Positions 1-6,029 of a DNA stretch of 6,046 nucleotides are shown piece after piece (the stretch's first letter is position 1; each line of letters begins with the position of its first letter). The notes beneath the pieces were generated by a model. The model did not search any database. It was not told the DNA's origin and saw only the letters and a list, made by a program, of their open reading frames with translations. The stretch comes from Bacteroidales bacterium (GTDB lineage Bacteria; Bacteroidota; Bacteroidia; Bacteroidales; UBA7960): positions 1 to 6,046 of the forward strand of contig SLPR01000093.1 of the NCBI GenBank assembly GCA_007131895.1, read 5' to 3'. The translations under genes were made by a program, and so were the position numbers.

Positions 1-78
1 GGTACATTGACTATCCGGCGTTATCGGGGATTCCGATCGCAAGGGAGGAACCGTAAGCTCGGCGAAGCCAATCTCTAA
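1..78. other. Palindrome-dense upstream segment: possible 3' end of an upstream gene or intergenic repeat
   Basis: Three readings are open. Frame 3 gives a plausible short C-terminus (YIDYPALSGIPIAREEP, stop at 54-56). Frame 1 runs open to TAA at 76-78 with a very basic peptide. The stretch is also rich in short inverted repeats: GGATTCC at 28-34 against GGAACC at 47-52 (one bulged A), the palindrome CGATCG at 34-39, and GGCGAAGCC at 61-69. The last is the same short motif, on the opposite strand, as in the hairpin at the far end of the window. Nothing here is long enough to name a product. Confidence 0.25.
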
Positions 79-99
79 CTTGTATAGAAAGAACTTCCA

Positions 100-125
100 T
101 TGAAAATCAGAATACTTGATTTCAA
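100..125 (+). other. Imperfect hairpin in the leader region
   Basis: TTGAAAATCA (100-109) pairs with TGATTTCAA (117-125), nine base pairs with one bulged A and a seven-base loop. It lies about 127 bases upstream of the start codon. No T tract follows directly, so it is not an obvious terminator. It could end an upstream transcript weakly, be an operator-like site, or be chance in AT-rich DNA. The rest of 79-251 shows no gene that I trust. Confidence 0.3.
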
Positions 126-200
126 ACAGGTAATTTCTTCCGGTTATTTTACGCAGTTAAAAGCAAGGAAACTACTGTTATTATTGCCTTTGGGGTTACA

Positions 201-208
201 TACCTTTA
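201..208 (+). promoter_or_regulatory. Possible Bacteroidota -7 promoter box
   Basis: TACCTTTA matches the Bacteroidota -7 consensus TAnnTTTG in all but the last base. It would place the transcription start near 215 and leave a leader of about 37 bases before ATG 252. I find no clear TTTG -33 element at the expected spacing (near 178-182), so this is only a candidate. Confidence 0.2.
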
Positions 209-251
209 CGGATGAAGAGAAGTTTCATTACACAATTCATCAAAAGGCATT

Positions 252-3200
252 ATGGCTACACTCATACGAATTTCACTGCAATTCATCGCAGTTGCACTTT
301 TTGCATTTTCTGCCAGCGGGTCCAACACACCAACCATTGAAAAAACTGCAACCGAAAATTCCCATCAAAAGGAACGGGAAGATGTTATTGTTCTATATGA
401 AAATTTCGAGAATGGACTTCCCTCCGGCTGGACCCAGCAATATATCGAGGATGTGGATGGCTTTTATGCCCACTGGGACACCCGCACCGGAGCAGGAATC
501 ATCTCTCCGCCCAATACCATTGGTGTTCCCGACACTGCTGCTGTTGGAAACAAGAATCTTGTTTTTCAGATGCAAAATACTGGGTACGTTACCCGGCTTA
601 TCACCAACCCTATCGATTTGGAATTCATTGTCAACCCCGAGCTTTCTTTTTACCATGCCCAGGCCGAATGGGACGAAGGATTCCTGGATATGCTTACCAT
701 TTATTACCGGTTGGGTCCCGATGGCCCATGGCAGCTGCTGGAAAGCTACCAGCACCCTGTAGAAGTCTGGACCCATCGCGCACTGCCTCTGAACAACCAC
801 GAATCTGACAGCATGTACTTTGCCTTTGAAGGGGTGAGCGGTTGGGGATCCGGCATTTGTATTGACGAATTAAAGATTACCGAAACCGGCTATGTGACCA
901 AAGAGCTTGACAACTTTACCACTGAACAGGCCTCTCTGAACTTTATGCCCACCGGCAGCACCAACAACCCCATCCTGATGTCTACCCTCAGGGTTACGGG
1001 AAACACAGGAAACATAACACTGGATCGCTACCAGGCGCATTCTCTGAATACCGACGACAACGATATATCAGCCGTAAAACTGTATTATACAAACCAGGAG
1101 CATTTTAACAACTCAAATCTTGTTGCACAGGCCGATGGCTTTACAAACGGTGTGATAACCTTTGAAAACATTGATCTGGATTTGCCCACCGGATATTTGT
1201 ATCTGTGGCTCACCTACGACATTGCTGCAGATGCTTCGCACGGAAATTATGCCGATGCTTACATTCCTGCAAATGGCATTATCATTGACGGAGAGAACCT
1301 TCCTGCCGAAAATCAAAGCCCTCCGGGCAGACGAATTATTTACGAAACTATTTTTTATGATGATTTTGAAACCGACAAGGGATGGATTTTTTCGGGAGAA
1401 TGGGAAAGAGGAGAGCCCCAGGGGCTGGGAGGTTCTCATGGTCATCCGGGAGCTTCATATGCGCATACGGGAAACAACATCATCGGTACCGACCTAAGCG
1501 GATTGGGGGCTCATCCCGGCGATATGGAACCTGCCATCGGATACATGGAATATGTAGCCATCTCTCCTCTGTTGGATTGCTTTTATTACAAAGATGTAAC
1601 CCTTACTTTTCATCGCTGGCTCAACTCAGAACCCACCGACAAGGTGTGGATTCATGTATCGGGTGATGGAGGTGCTACCTGGCATAAGATATGGGAAAAT
1701 ACCGACTTTAATAACGCCCCGGGCTGGTCGCCACAACCCTACAGTCTAAGCCATATCAACCGGAAGGATCAGGTAAGAATCCGTTTTGGTGCCGGCCCCA
1801 CAGATGACACCAACCACTACAGTGGCTGGAACATCGACAACCTGGTGGTAACCGGAACATACATAACCCATGACGTGGGTATTACAGCATGGGTGGGTCC
1901 GGATGAAGCGTGTGGTATGAGCGATGAAGAAACCGTAAGGGTATATGTGAAAAATTTTGGTGCATCAGCCGTAACCGACCCTATCCCACTGGGGTTTTCA
2001 CTGGATGGTGGTACTACATGGCATATGGACACTCTTTATCAAAACATCGCGGTAGGAGACTCGTTACAACATACTTTTGCCCCCAAAGCAGATTTTTCCA
2101 CACCCGGCAGGTACGACAATATCATCGTAAAGACTTTCTGGGAAGAAGATCAGGACAACACCAACGATGCGCTCCATCATGCTGTTTTTTCCATACCCTA
2201 CATCACACCTCCCTATAGCGAACTATTCCTTACCAATGACGGCCTCTGGACGGGTTATGGTGAAAACAGCTCATGGGAATGGGCCACCCCCCAGGGAAGC
2301 GAAATCAACACTGCCCAGTCAGGTACCAAAGCATGGATTACCAATGCCACAGGCACTTACAACCCTTCGGAAGCCTCGTGGCTGGAAAGCCCCTGTTTCA
2401 ATCTTGCGGAAGCTGAAAACCCCGTTATAGAATTTTACCTCAACATCCACTCCCTGGAAAATACTGATGGGTTAGGCATTCAATACACCCTGAATCAGGG
2501 TGTCAGCTGGCAAAACCTGCAGGTTTCTGACCCCTCCCTTTCCTGGGGATGGTATGATGATACTGATGAAATTTCCTCGCTGGAAGACCATTTCGGCTAC
2601 CCTCACGGATGGCATGGCGACACTCCCGGATGGCAGCGCGTAAGAGCCGTTCTGGGACCAGAAGTAGCAGCAGAAAGCCATGTTAAATTTCGCCTTGTGT
2701 TTGCCGCTCAGGATTTTGACCCGGTCAGCTATCTGTGGGAAGGAGCAGGATTTGATGCATTTGCACTCTTCGAAGCCCCACACGACGTGGGAGTTTATGC
2801 ACTGGAAGAACCCACTGACAACTGCGAATTAAGCCAGGAACAGGAAGTTACTGTTGTGGTTAAAAATTACGGTATCAATACAGTACCTGCCGGAATGGAG
2901 ATTCCTGCCGGTATTGAAATCGGAATACTTCCCGGGGCCTATGAGTTTTTTACCCTGGACCAGGATCTTACACCCGGAGCAACTACCCAATTCACCTTCG
3001 AAACATTGTTTGACATGAGCGAACAGGGTGTGCATCCCATCACCGCCTTTACCATGCTCCCGGGAGACAACGACTTTTACCAGCCGGGAGTATTTAATGA
3101 CACCCTAATTACCCATGTTACCGTGTTCGGATACTCCGAATTCACCCTCGGACCCGACATCTACACCAGCACTCCCGATACAGTTGTGATTGATGCAGGA

Positions 3201-5798
3201 ACAGGTTTTGAAACCTATCTTTGGCAGGATGGCTCTACTTTACAGACATTTGAGGTAGTTTCAGCGCATTCAGCATTTTATACCGCAACCGTAACAGACA
3301 GTAACGGATGTGCTGTAACCGATTCGCTGGAGGTAATTGCAAGAGATCTCACCATTATTGCCATCACCCAGCCTGTGAGTGATTGCGAACTATCAGACCA
3401 GGAGTATGTAACAGTTAAAATTGCCAACACCGGCCCTGACCCATACGCTACCGGCACAGAGATACCCGCACGGCTGTTTTTGAATGGATCGCTTCATGAT
3501 GAAACAAGCCTGGTTTTAGAAAATGACTTACTGCCAGGAAGCGAAGCATTCATCAGCTTCCAGAATCCCGCAGACTTATCGCAACCGGGCGAATACCAAT
3601 TTGCTGTAATCAGCGATCTTCAGGATGCCAACCCTGACAACAATGAGCTGGAGCAAAGCATTTTCGTACACGGTTTTCCGGAACCCTTTATCGGAGACAC
3701 CCTTTACACGCAGGATCATGAATCCATAACGCTGGATGCCGGCCCCGGGTATGTTTCCTACCTGTGGCAGGATGGCCATGATGGACAAACTTACCCGCTG
3801 ACCAATCCCTTGTCGGCCTGGTATACCGTTACAGTTACCGATGAGTGGGCCTGCCCGGGCACCGATTCCGTATTGGTGGTCACCTACGATATTGAAATTG
3901 CAGAATTGCTGGAACCGGTTGAATCCTGTGAGCTTTCGGAAGAAGAACAAATCGGCATCAGGCTGATAAACCACGGACCGGAAACTTTCGCCCCGGGTCA
4001 TGCCTTTGCTTTCGTGCTGGAAATTCAGGAAGAATTCATCAGCCAGGATACCCTTTTGCTACAGAATAGCTGGGCGGCAGGAGCAGAGATGGAATTTTAC
4101 TTTTCCACAACGGTAAATATGCAAAACGTTCAGACTTACAACTTTCTGGTCTACCAAAAACACAGGGATGCCAATACAGACAATGACAGCCTGGCATTCT
4201 CGGTAATCGTGCATGGTTATCCCGAAATATCTCTACCTCCTTACATAAGTACAGAAAATCCTGAAAACATTATGCTGGACCCCAACCCCGATGAGACTTT
4301 CCACTCCTACCTCTGGCAGGATGGAAGCACCGAATCTGTATATGATGTGCAAAACTGGGGCGAATACTGGGTAGAGGTAAGCAATGAATTTGGCTGTTCC
4401 TCCACGGCAACAACACAGGTTTATCCTGAAATGATGGATCTTGCCCTTGACGGCATCCTTTCACCGGAAGCGGTTTGTGCCAACGAGCAGGAGGTACTGG
4501 TAAAGATTGCCATCAGAAATGCCGGCTATATGAATATTGAGCCGGGTACTGAGCTTGTGGTTTCCTACCATCTGGATGGTATATTGATAGCAGAGGAGAC
4601 CGCAACCACTGTCAATAGCATGGACCCAGATGACGTAATATACTATACCTTCCAGCAGACTTTTGCCGTGGTGAATGGACACGCACCAGCCATCACAGCA
4701 ACCGTAGATTTCTGGGCAGACGAGATTGAAGAAAACAACTCGCTGACAGGCACTTTCGAACTGATACCGCTACCTCAACCCTGGTTGGGAGAAAACATTT
4801 ACACCCTCAACCCTGCAGGAATAGAGTTAAGCCCGGGCGAAGGATTTGAATCTTACCTGTGGCAGGATGGCTCTGAGGAAACTACTTTTGTAATAAGCAG
4901 CGTTCATTCAGAAACCTACAGCGTTACCGTATCTGACACTACAGGCTGCTTCAATACAGCATCGGTGGATGTGGTAACATTCAACCTTGCCATGGATTCA
5001 ATAGTATCTCCCCAAAGCCATTGCGTTCTTACTGAAGCAGAAGAGGTTATGGTAAAAGTGTATAATGAGGGATACGACAATTTCCAGCAGGGGCACTCCA
5101 TAACCCTGGGATATCAACTGGAAGGTCATACAGGGGTTGTGCAGGAAGAATTTACCCTTGAAGCACCCTGGCCTGCCAACAGCTACAAATACTTTAGCTT
5201 CGCGCAGCCGGTTAATTTGTCTTCCTCCAGCAACTACAACCTCTGGGGATTTGTGATTACCCCCAATGCATTGCCGGAAACCGATACCCTGGTCAGCACG
5301 ATTGAAAAAACCGCCGTACCCGAAGTAAGCCTGGGTGCGCATATTTATACCTCCCGGCCCGACACGGTAGTGCTGGATGCAGGTGCAGGCTTTTCCTCCT
5401 ATTACTGGCACGATGGGTACGAAGAGCAGGTGTACCATGTCTCCAATTATGGATGGAAATGGGTGTTTGTAACAGACCAATACGGTTGTACCGGCACAGA
5501 TACCACCTATGTAGGGTATTTCACAGACGTAATCCAGCTGAATGCGGTATTCAGTTCCATTGTATATCCTAATCCGGCGCGAGGCATTATCACCATAGAG
5601 ATGGAAAACATTCCTTCAACGGGTGTCACCATGGAGTTTTCCGACATAAACGGACGCGTAAGAATCCGGGAACAATTAAAAAGCCATGCTTACTTAAGAC
5701 AATATGTAAACATTGCAGACCTCCCACCCGGAGTTTATTTCATCCACCTGTATTCGGACAATCTGAGAAAGTCACATAAAATAACCATACTGCCATGA
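252..5798 (+). CDS. Giant T9SS-exported modular surface/secreted protein (jelly-roll, CARDB and PKD-like repeats)
   Basis: An intact 1848-residue protein, probably exported by Sec and then across the outer membrane by T9SS. ATG 252 is the only usable start: an in-frame TGA lies at 213-215 with no ATG, GTG or TTG between. AAAAGG at 242-247 is a weak ribosome-site match, and Bacteroidota seldom rely on one. Residues 1-23 form a signal peptide (Arg6, hydrophobic 7-19, cleavage near 21-24). Modules follow in order: jelly roll 45-212, BNR-associated N-terminal-like 216-363, jelly roll 366-536, CARDB-like 539-648, jelly roll 650-842, five CARDB/LWQDG units 843-1757, and T9SS type A sorting domain 1768-1848. 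No protease, glycosidase or other catalytic signature is visible, so an adhesin or matrix role is inference only. A strong terminator follows 80 bases downstream and no other gene is visible, so it may be transcribed alone. Module types are recognised by pattern, not by a profile search. Confidence 0.95.
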   Translation: MATLIRISLQFIAVALFAFSASGSNTPTIEKTATENSHQKEREDVIVLYENFENGLPSGWTQQYIEDVDGFYAHWDTRTGAGIISPPNTIGVPDTAAVGNKNLVFQMQNTGYVTRLITNPIDLEFIVNPELSFYHAQAEWDEGFLDMLTIYYRLGPDGPWQLLESYQHPVEVWTHRALPLNNHESDSMYFAFEGVSGWGSGICIDELKITETGYVTKELDNFTTEQASLNFMPTGSTNNPILMSTLRVTGNTGNITLDRYQAHSLNTDDNDISAVKLYYTNQEHFNNSNLVAQADGFTNGVITFENIDLDLPTGYLYLWLTYDIAADASHGNYADAYIPANGIIIDGENLPAENQSPPGRRIIYETIFYDDFETDKGWIFSGEWERGEPQGLGGSHGHPGASYAHTGNNIIGTDLSGLGAHPGDMEPAIGYMEYVAISPLLDCFYYKDVTLTFHRWLNSEPTDKVWIHVSGDGGATWHKIWENTDFNNAPGWSPQPYSLSHINRKDQVRIRFGAGPTDDTNHYSGWNIDNLVVTGTYITHDVGITAWVGPDEACGMSDEETVRVYVKNFGASAVTDPIPLGFSLDGGTTWHMDTLYQNIAVGDSLQHTFAPKADFSTPGRYDNIIVKTFWEEDQDNTNDALHHAVFSIPYITPPYSELFLTNDGLWTGYGENSSWEWATPQGSEINTAQSGTKAWITNATGTYNPSEASWLESPCFNLAEAENPVIEFYLNIHSLENTDGLGIQYTLNQGVSWQNLQVSDPSLSWGWYDDTDEISSLEDHFGYPHGWHGDTPGWQRVRAVLGPEVAAESHVKFRLVFAAQDFDPVSYLWEGAGFDAFALFEAPHDVGVYALEEPTDNCELSQEQEVTVVVKNYGINTVPAGMEIPAGIEIGILPGAYEFFTLDQDLTPGATTQFTFETLFDMSEQGVHPITAFTMLPGDNDFYQPGVFNDTLITHVTVFGYSEFTLGPDIYTSTPDTVVIDAGTGFETYLWQDGSTLQTFEVVSAHSAFYTATVTDSNGCAVTDSLEVIARDLTIIAITQPVSDCELSDQEYVTVKIANTGPDPYATGTEIPARLFLNGSLHDETSLVLENDLLPGSEAFISFQNPADLSQPGEYQFAVISDLQDANPDNNELEQSIFVHGFPEPFIGDTLYTQDHESITLDAGPGYVSYLWQDGHDGQTYPLTNPLSAWYTVTVTDEWACPGTDSVLVVTYDIEIAELLEPVESCELSEEEQIGIRLINHGPETFAPGHAFAFVLEIQEEFISQDTLLLQNSWAAGAEMEFYFSTTVNMQNVQTYNFLVYQKHRDANTDNDSLAFSVIVHGYPEISLPPYISTENPENIMLDPNPDETFHSYLWQDGSTESVYDVQNWGEYWVEVSNEFGCSSTATTQVYPEMMDLALDGILSPEAVCANEQEVLVKIAIRNAGYMNIEPGTELVVSYHLDGILIAEETATTVNSMDPDDVIYYTFQQTFAVVNGHAPAITATVDFWADEIEENNSLTGTFELIPLPQPWLGENIYTLNPAGIELSPGEGFESYLWQDGSEETTFVISSVHSETYSVTVSDTTGCFNTASVDVVTFNLAMDSIVSPQSHCVLTEAEEVMVKVYNEGYDNFQQGHSITLGYQLEGHTGVVQEEFTLEAPWPANSYKYFSFAQPVNLSSSSNYNLWGFVITPNALPETDTLVSTIEKTAVPEVSLGAHIYTSRPDTVVLDAGAGFSSYYWHDGYEEQVYHVSNYGWKWVFVTDQYGCTGTDTTYVGYFTDVIQLNAVFSSIVYPNPARGIITIEMENIPSTGVTMEFSDINGRVRIREQLKSHAYLRQYVNIADLPPGVYFIHLYSDNLRKSHKITILP
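384..887 (+). other. N-terminal jelly-roll (choice-of-anchor J / MAM-like) module, residues 45-212
   Basis: The module opens with the characteristic F-E-x-G-x-P-x-G-W motif (NFENGLPSGW, residues 51-60). It closes with a G-S-G-I-C-I-D-E-L-K-I strand (199-209), the usual last strand of jelly-roll modules in Bacteroidota secreted proteins. Between them are β-rich segments ending in aromatic residues (LSFYHAQAEW, 131-140; LTIYYRLGPDGPW, 148-160). Such modules usually bind carbohydrate or protein ligands or act as accessory domains beside peptidases. No peptidase is present here. The ligand cannot be read from the sequence. Confidence 0.7.
897..1340 (+). other. BNR-associated N-terminal-like module, residues 216-363
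   Basis: The segment matches my memory of the module found at the N-terminus of some BNR-repeat neuraminidases and in many T9SS proteins. Hallmarks seen are AVKLYYT (274-280), the strand YLYLWLTYDIAADASHGN (315-332) and the closing PPGRRIIYE (357-365). Here it sits between two jelly rolls and no sialidase β-propeller follows, so it should not be read as evidence of neuraminidase activity. A profile search against the BNR_assoc_N family would settle the call. Confidence 0.6.
1347..1859 (+). other. Second jelly-roll module with an Asp-box-like turn, residues 366-536
   Basis: It begins with FYDDFETDKGW (368-378) and the pattern GEWERGEPQG (382-391), and ends with SGWNIDNLVVTG (524-535). Both ends are typical of jelly-roll modules carried by secreted Bacteroidota proteins. 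Residues 470-477 read SGDGGATW, an exact fit to the Asp-box pattern SxDxGxTW, here in a β-hairpin inside the jelly roll and not in a propeller. His/Asp/Gly-rich segments (394-423) could include metal-binding residues, but that is speculative. Confidence 0.65.
1866..2195 (+). other. Isolated CARDB-like Ig-fold domain, residues 539-648
   Basis: Residues 541-570 follow the same pattern as the repeated CARDB-like domains further on: DVGI at the start, a single Cys (C554) before acidic residues (SDEE), then V-x-V-x-V-K-N-F-G. The domain carries a second exact Asp-box-like motif, SLDGGTTW (583-590), and ends in the Asp/Asn-rich turn DQDNTND (633-639). It differs from the later copies in being followed by a jelly roll, not by an LWQDG module. 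CARDB-like domains are usually spacers or adhesion modules. Confidence 0.65.
2199..2777 (+). other. Third jelly-roll module, residues 650-842
   Basis: The hallmarks are ASWLESPCFNL (708-718), the strand PVIEFYLNIHS (724-734), a degenerate Asp-box-like turn TLNQGVSW (746-753), the Trp/His-rich stretch HGWHGDTPGWQRV (785-797), and the closing strand FDAFALFEA (834-842). This set is familiar from jelly-roll modules of Bacteroidota surface proteins. It connects the N-terminal modules to the tandem-repeat stalk. Confidence 0.65.
2778..5522 (+). repeat. Five tandem composite units (CARDB-like + LWQDG PKD-like), about 182 residues / 546 bp each
   Basis: The units span roughly residues 843-1030, 1031-1211, 1212-1393, 1394-1576 and 1577-1757. 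The conserved Trp of the LWQDG motif falls at 991, 1172, 1355, 1537 and 1719 (steps 181, 183, 182, 182). The CARDB Cys falls at 858, 1045, 1226, 1409 and 1591 (steps 187, 181, 183, 182). Each CARDB half starts CxLSxxExVxVxxxNxG and most end in an Asp/Asn-rich turn. Each PKD-like half reads I-Y-T, then LDAGxGxxSYLWQDG, a Y-x-V-x-V strand and one Cys. At DNA level TGGCAGGATGG is identical at 3222, 3765, 4314 and 4860; copy five has TGGCACGATGG at 5406. The copies are otherwise strongly diverged, so the duplication is old and recombination between units should be limited. Confidence 0.85.
5553..5798 (+). other. T9SS type A C-terminal sorting domain, residues 1768-1848, with stop codon
   Basis: The last 81 residues carry all the usual marks of this sorting signal: VYPNPARG (1771-1778), SDINGR (1797-1802), the strand LPPGVYFIHL (1824-1833) and a basic ending KITILP (1843-1848). 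In this family the domain directs passage through the outer-membrane type IX translocon and is normally removed by the PorU sortase, which attaches the protein to A-type lipopolysaccharide or releases it. It is slightly basic (9 Lys/Arg, 7 Asp/Glu), in contrast to the very acidic repeats before it. The translocon genes are not in this window. Confidence 0.92.
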
Positions 5799-5810
5799 CC
5801 TGAGGTCATG
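5794..5810. other. Perfect 8-bp palindrome overlapping the stop codon
   Basis: CATGACCT (5794-5801) and AGGTCATG (5803-5810) are exact reverse complements around a single G. The TGA stop (5796-5798) lies in the left arm. As RNA it would form a seven-pair hairpin with a three-base loop. The following AAAAGCACCCC has no U tract, so it is not itself a terminator. It might protect the mRNA end or be a binding site for a dimeric protein. Confidence 0.5.
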
Positions 5811-5877
5811 AAAAGCACCCCGATTAATTGTTAAATGTAATTCTCTTCAAGTTTTCACAAAACGTTAATACCGGGTT

Positions 5878-5921
5878 AAAAGACCGGCTTCGTCCGGTCT
5901 TTTTCTTTATTTTGCTTTTTT
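5878..5921 (+). terminator. Strong intrinsic terminator of the giant gene
   Basis: A perfect 10-bp stem, AAAAGACCGG (5878-5887) with CCGGTCTTTT (5894-5903), encloses the loop CTTCGT. It is followed by T-rich DNA through 5921 (TTTTT, TTT, TTTT and TTTTTT tracts). It lies 80 bases after the stop codon. On the minus strand the hairpin is followed by only TTTTAA, so termination in that direction would be weak. Confidence 0.9.
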
Positions 5922-5942
5922 AAATGCGCAACAACTACCATT

Positions 5943-5992
5943 ACTGTCAGTGTAATCTATTTAGATTTCTCCCTTTGGTCGAAATGACAAGT
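5943..5992. repeat. Short palindromic intergenic repeat (dispersed type)
   Basis: The core AGATTTCTCCCTTTGGTCG and the GTCATTTCGACC on its reverse strand resemble a family of short dispersed repeats that I recall from many Bacteroidota and metagenome contigs. It is bounded by imperfect inverted ends, ACTGTCA (5943-5949) and TGACAAGT (5985-5992). Inside it are a perfect AATCTA-TT-TAGATT palindrome (5954-5967) and an overlapping hairpin ATTTC...GAAAT (5965-5985), so two structures compete. Only one copy is in the window; its repeat status rests on recall, not on a search. Confidence 0.5.
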
Positions 5993-6017
5993 CCTTTAGT
6001 GCTTTGCGGTTTGGGTT

Positions 6018-6025
6018 GGGGGGGG
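6018..6025 (+). repeat. Run of eight G
   Basis: A G8 homopolymer is preceded by GGGTT, so the strand is locally very G-rich just before the terminal hairpin. It could be slippage-prone, or an assembly uncertainty close to the window end. No gene is seen that it would control. Confidence 0.6.
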
Positions 6026-6029
6026 CAGT

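Noticed and set aside
40..60. Resemblance of the minus strand (TTACGGTTCC) to the end of group II intron domain V
   Set aside because: The matching 5' half (GAGCCGTA with a GAAA-type loop) is missing at the required distance, so no domain V hairpin forms.
189..208. TTTG at 189-192 as a -33 element for the TACCTTTA box
   Set aside because: Only eight bases separate it from the box, far short of the roughly 19-21 expected for Bacteroidota promoters.
100..762. Open frame of 220 codons on the + strand starting at TTG 100
   Set aside because: It runs mostly through the start of the giant gene in another frame, has a rare start codon and shows no recognisable domain; the giant gene has a signal peptide and clear modules in the same DNA.
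897..2021. Sialidase (neuraminidase) call from the BNR-associated module and Asp boxes
   Set aside because: There is no propeller-like series of Asp boxes, the motifs lie in separate β-sandwich modules, and no catalytic Arg triad or Tyr/Glu pair could be placed.
3576..4001. Open frame of 141 codons on the minus strand
   Set aside because: Antisense shadow of repeat units 2 and 3, with no domain or leader signals of its own.
3222..5416. Regularly spaced identical 11-mers (TGGCAGGATGG) as a possible DNA-level repeat array
   Set aside because: They encode the conserved WQDG motif in frame at protein-domain spacing of about 546 bp; flanking DNA is diverged, so it is not a CRISPR or a site array.
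4998..5480. Open frame of 160 codons on the minus strand
   Set aside because: It lies wholly inside the repeat region of the giant gene, where the + frame is clearly coding; the peptide shows no family pattern.
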